From Craterostigma plantagineum (lineage: Eukaryota > Streptophyta > Magnoliopsida > Lamiales > Linderniaceae), in assembly GCA_027422505.1 (NCBI GenBank), contig JAPQWV010000368.1, positions 434,001 through 498,000 of the forward strand: DNA of 64,000 bases. Reading direction: 5' to 3'. Within the stretch, counting starts at the first letter, position 1. Every line of letters begins with the position of its first letter. The notes under the pieces were generated by a model, which worked only from the letters and a program-made list of their open reading frames with translations, was not told the DNA's origin and searched no databases. Below are positions 60,785-64,000 of this stretch, one piece after another. The position numbers and the translations under genes are program-made.

Positions 60785-61279
60785 AAGATCCAATGGTGAA
60801 TGGATAATGTTTTGCCCATCTACTCTATAGCCCTATTTTGTTTCTTCACTAAATACATATGCTGTTTATTTCATGTGCGTCTATATCGATCAAGAGATAA
60901 TAATAATGAGTTTGGTGACTGTCACATATGATGAGATTTCATTCATCTTTACTGTTACTACATTACTTCCGTGAATAAGATCATTATCATGTCCCCCTCT
61001 ATGTCCCAAACAATACCCTTAAATTCTAAATCTTGTGGGTCACAAGTTTCTTTCTTTATTTTTTTTATATTAATTCTATCAACTAAATCATAAAATTATC
61101 ATTATTTCATGTAATTTATACTATATAAACAAATAAAATCATCTAACTTATTCCTTATTTTATAATGATTAAATTGATATCTATATCTTGTATTTTTCCA
61201 TAGTTATAAAAATTATTTTTTTTATATAAATTCTAAAAAGTGGAACATGAAATGAGACAGGAACTTGGAATGATGATAA
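60785..61279. other. AT-rich 3' flank
   Basis: No gene seen between the zinc-finger gene and the MITE. Confidence 0.4.
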
Positions 61280-61288
61280 TAAAAATAA

Positions 61289-61921
61289 GGGTAAATGCGT
61301 GCCCCCTCGTGGTTTCGCGGAAATGCACATGAACCCCTGTGATTTTTTAATTGCATGGTACTCCCTTGTGGTTTAACTAATGTTGCACCGTACCCCCCGA
61401 ACAGCAGTTTTTTGCCCGAATTGGATTACACGCGCTCTTACTACATGTGAGTTAAGCTTGGAACAATATTGTTTACTGTTAAATGACTAGAATAACCCTA
61501 AATATTCACCTTCTTGGCAAATGATAACAATCGGCCCTATGTTACCCCGGGAGTTATCATTTGAAAAGAAGGTGAATAGTCGGGCTTATTCTGATCATTT
61601 AACAGTGAATAATATGGGCATTTGAGCGCGTGCAAGAGCGCATGTAATCCAATTTCGGGCGAAAACTGATGTCCGAGGGTTCTCATTTGAAAAGAAGGTG
61701 AATAGTTGGGGTTATTCTGGTTATTTAACAGTAAATAATATGTTCCAAGCTTAACCCACATGCAGTAAGAGCGCGTGCAATCCAATTTCGGGCAATAAAA
61801 CTGTTGTTCGGGGGTACGGTGCAACATTAGTTAAACTATGAGGGAGTACCGTGCAATAAAAAAACTACAGGGGTTTATGTGCATTTCCACACACCACGAG
61901 GGGGTTATACGCATTTTATCC
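61289..61921. mobile_element. Mutator-type (MULE) MITE, 633 bp, 9-bp target copy
   Basis: The left end GGGTAAATGCGTGCCCCCTC faces the right end read inward GGATAAAATGCGTATAACCC. Terminal inverted repeats run well over 100 bp (CCTCGTGGT, GGAAATGCACAT, CCCCTGTG, GTACTCCC, GGTGCAACATTAG). The 9-bp target copy TAAAAATAA is perfect (61280-61288, 61922-61930). Internal duplication of a TTGAAAAGAAGGTGAATAGT segment at 61561 and 61688. No ORF. Confidence 0.9.
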
Positions 61922-61930
61922 TAAAAATAA

Positions 61931-62395
61931 TATTCCTTTTTTTGTTGATTTGGTTGGATCCTCATGTCTCGGAAGTCGGAGGTCAGCTATTTCACTTTGG
62001 ACTCTGATATTATATATTCTTGTTGGGACTTCCGAAAATTATATTTTCTTAGTGTGATCATATCCAATCCATGTGAGAACTATTCAACTATCTTATTCGA
62101 TGTTCTGACGCATTCGTATCGTTATAAAAAAAGTAGGTAACGAAACTGACGAAAGACAAAATTGCAAACTGAGAAGCAAATAAAAACTGATCAGGAAAGA
62201 AAAAAGATATATTCGGTCACAGTCTCAATAGTATGTTCTCTTCTCACATTTGCGTTGCACCAATGATTCATTAATGAATTCCCCCAAATCTTCGGATAAC
62301 TGACGCCAGCTGATTTCTTGTTGGACTGGGCGATTTTTATTTAATTTTTTTTGTAAGATCGGAGGAAGAATTTTATTTTTTTTTTTTTGTATAAG
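61931..62395. other. Promoter region of the rhamnogalacturonan lyase gene
   Basis: AT-rich, no ORF. A 13-T run lies just before the ATG at 62396. Confidence 0.4.
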
Positions 62396-63297
<902 letters not shown>

Positions 63298-63334
63298 GTA
63301 ATCTTCTGCTCTCCATGGCCATCTTATTTTCCTA

Positions 63335-64000
63335 TTGATAGGGGTGAACTTTAGCCTAGCATTCCTCCTTACTCGGACACCTGAAGATAGTGACTTTTGG
63401 GACATATGTCCAGATGGGCAGTACACGTGGGGACCTGTGACCCTGTACGGAAAAGGTGAAGTGGGTCCCAGCAGCAAAGCAACTTGAGCGGGAAATATTG
63501 GATAAGGGCCGACCAGGGAACACGTGGCATTTTGTGATTGGATGACATTACAAACAGAGGAGGCGCGCGTCAGTCTGACAACAGTACGGTCGCAGGTGCT
63601 GTCTCCTCCCAGGATGTACTGCCTGTCGTTGTCAAGTGGTCCTGGGAGTATGCCAGCTAGGCAAACAAAGGGAATTTGGGTATATGTGAGTAGAGAGAGA
63701 CGAGATCAAGGCAAGAATAAACATAACACCAAGATACTTAGATATTCTCTACATTATTCATCTTCTTCATCCATTCTTTCACCATGAAAGCACTGTAACG
63801 AGCGAAGTGAGGTCTGTGTGTGTATTTCGCGACTGTGACTAGTGGATACTGTTTCCGGCGGCCCGTGGACGTAGGACACCTGTCCGAACCACGTTAAATC
63901 CTTGTTTCTCTCATTCCTTTCCTTCATAGCACTAAAGTATAAACCCTAAAACACTCCAAGAACATCAAGGCCCAGTCCGTCTTACCCATCACCGCCTTTC
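63335..64000. mobile_element. LTR-like retrotransposon sequence in RG-lyase intron 3, partial
   Basis: From about 63335 the base composition changes from AT rich to mixed. At 63859-63900 the segment GGCCCGTGGACGTAGGAC followed by CCGAACCACGTTAAATCC is the motif characteristic of R-U5 in plant copia LTRs (normally GTGGACGTAGGC then CCGAACCACGTAAA). The left boundary is uncertain and the element runs out of the window, so LTR versus full element cannot be told. No ORF inside. Confidence 0.65.

Overview
This window is nuclear DNA of a flowering plant, most likely a eudicot. The evidence is spliced genes with GT-AG (some GC-AG) introns, AT-rich introns and intergenic DNA, plant-type genes (P-class PPR, mTERF, DUF1475, GTG/COLD1, rhamnogalacturonan lyase) and typical plant transposons. 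Assignments come from reading translations and splice sites by eye; no database search was run.

Layout. 1-11237: 3' part of a large Ty3/gypsy element of the Tat/Retand type: gag-pol with an in-frame TGA and a frameshift, a 58-bp minisatellite, several antisense ORFs (one with an intron) and a 781-bp 3' LTR. 11238-13990: AT-rich intergenic DNA with one small possible exon. 14101-15652: NMD3-like ribosome export factor. 15839-16593: GC-rich inverted-repeat element. 17002-19263: PPR protein. 20223-20615: small unknown protein. 21220-24979: a GTG1/COLD1-type protein, reconstructed as 13 exons and 468 aa. 26048-38784: two tandem minus-strand DUF1475 membrane-protein genes, each rebuilt as eight exons and exactly 221 aa although their introns have been invaded by different transposons. 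The second carries a 4,035-bp PIF/Harbinger element with transposase and Myb-like genes in its last intron. 38922-44085: MITEs, a snRNA-like promoter, a FANTASTIC FOUR-like gene and a tandem duplication of its 5' end that was later hit by a solo LTR and a foldback element. 44167-46771: divergent ribosomal protein eL30 and mTERF genes sharing a compact promoter. 47383-48044: small coiled-coil gene. 48140-48915: a hAT MITE with another hAT MITE nested inside. 49623-54518: FAM91 protein, ten exons, 992 aa. About 55190-57870: a hierarchical satellite built from 21-bp monomers. 59288-60784: tail-anchored TRAF-type zinc-finger protein. 61289-61921: Mutator-type MITE. 62396 to the end: first exons of a rhamnogalacturonan lyase whose third intron contains retrotransposon LTR-like DNA.

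The genes are unrelated housekeeping or organelle genes (ribosome assembly and translation: NMD3, eL30; organelle gene expression: PPR, mTERF; endomembrane: GTG/COLD1, FAM91; cell wall: RG lyase) and do not form one pathway. The least explained structures are the 21-bp/217-bp higher-order array, the spliced antisense gene and minisatellite of the retrotransposon, and the transposon-loaded but frame-conserved DUF1475 pair.
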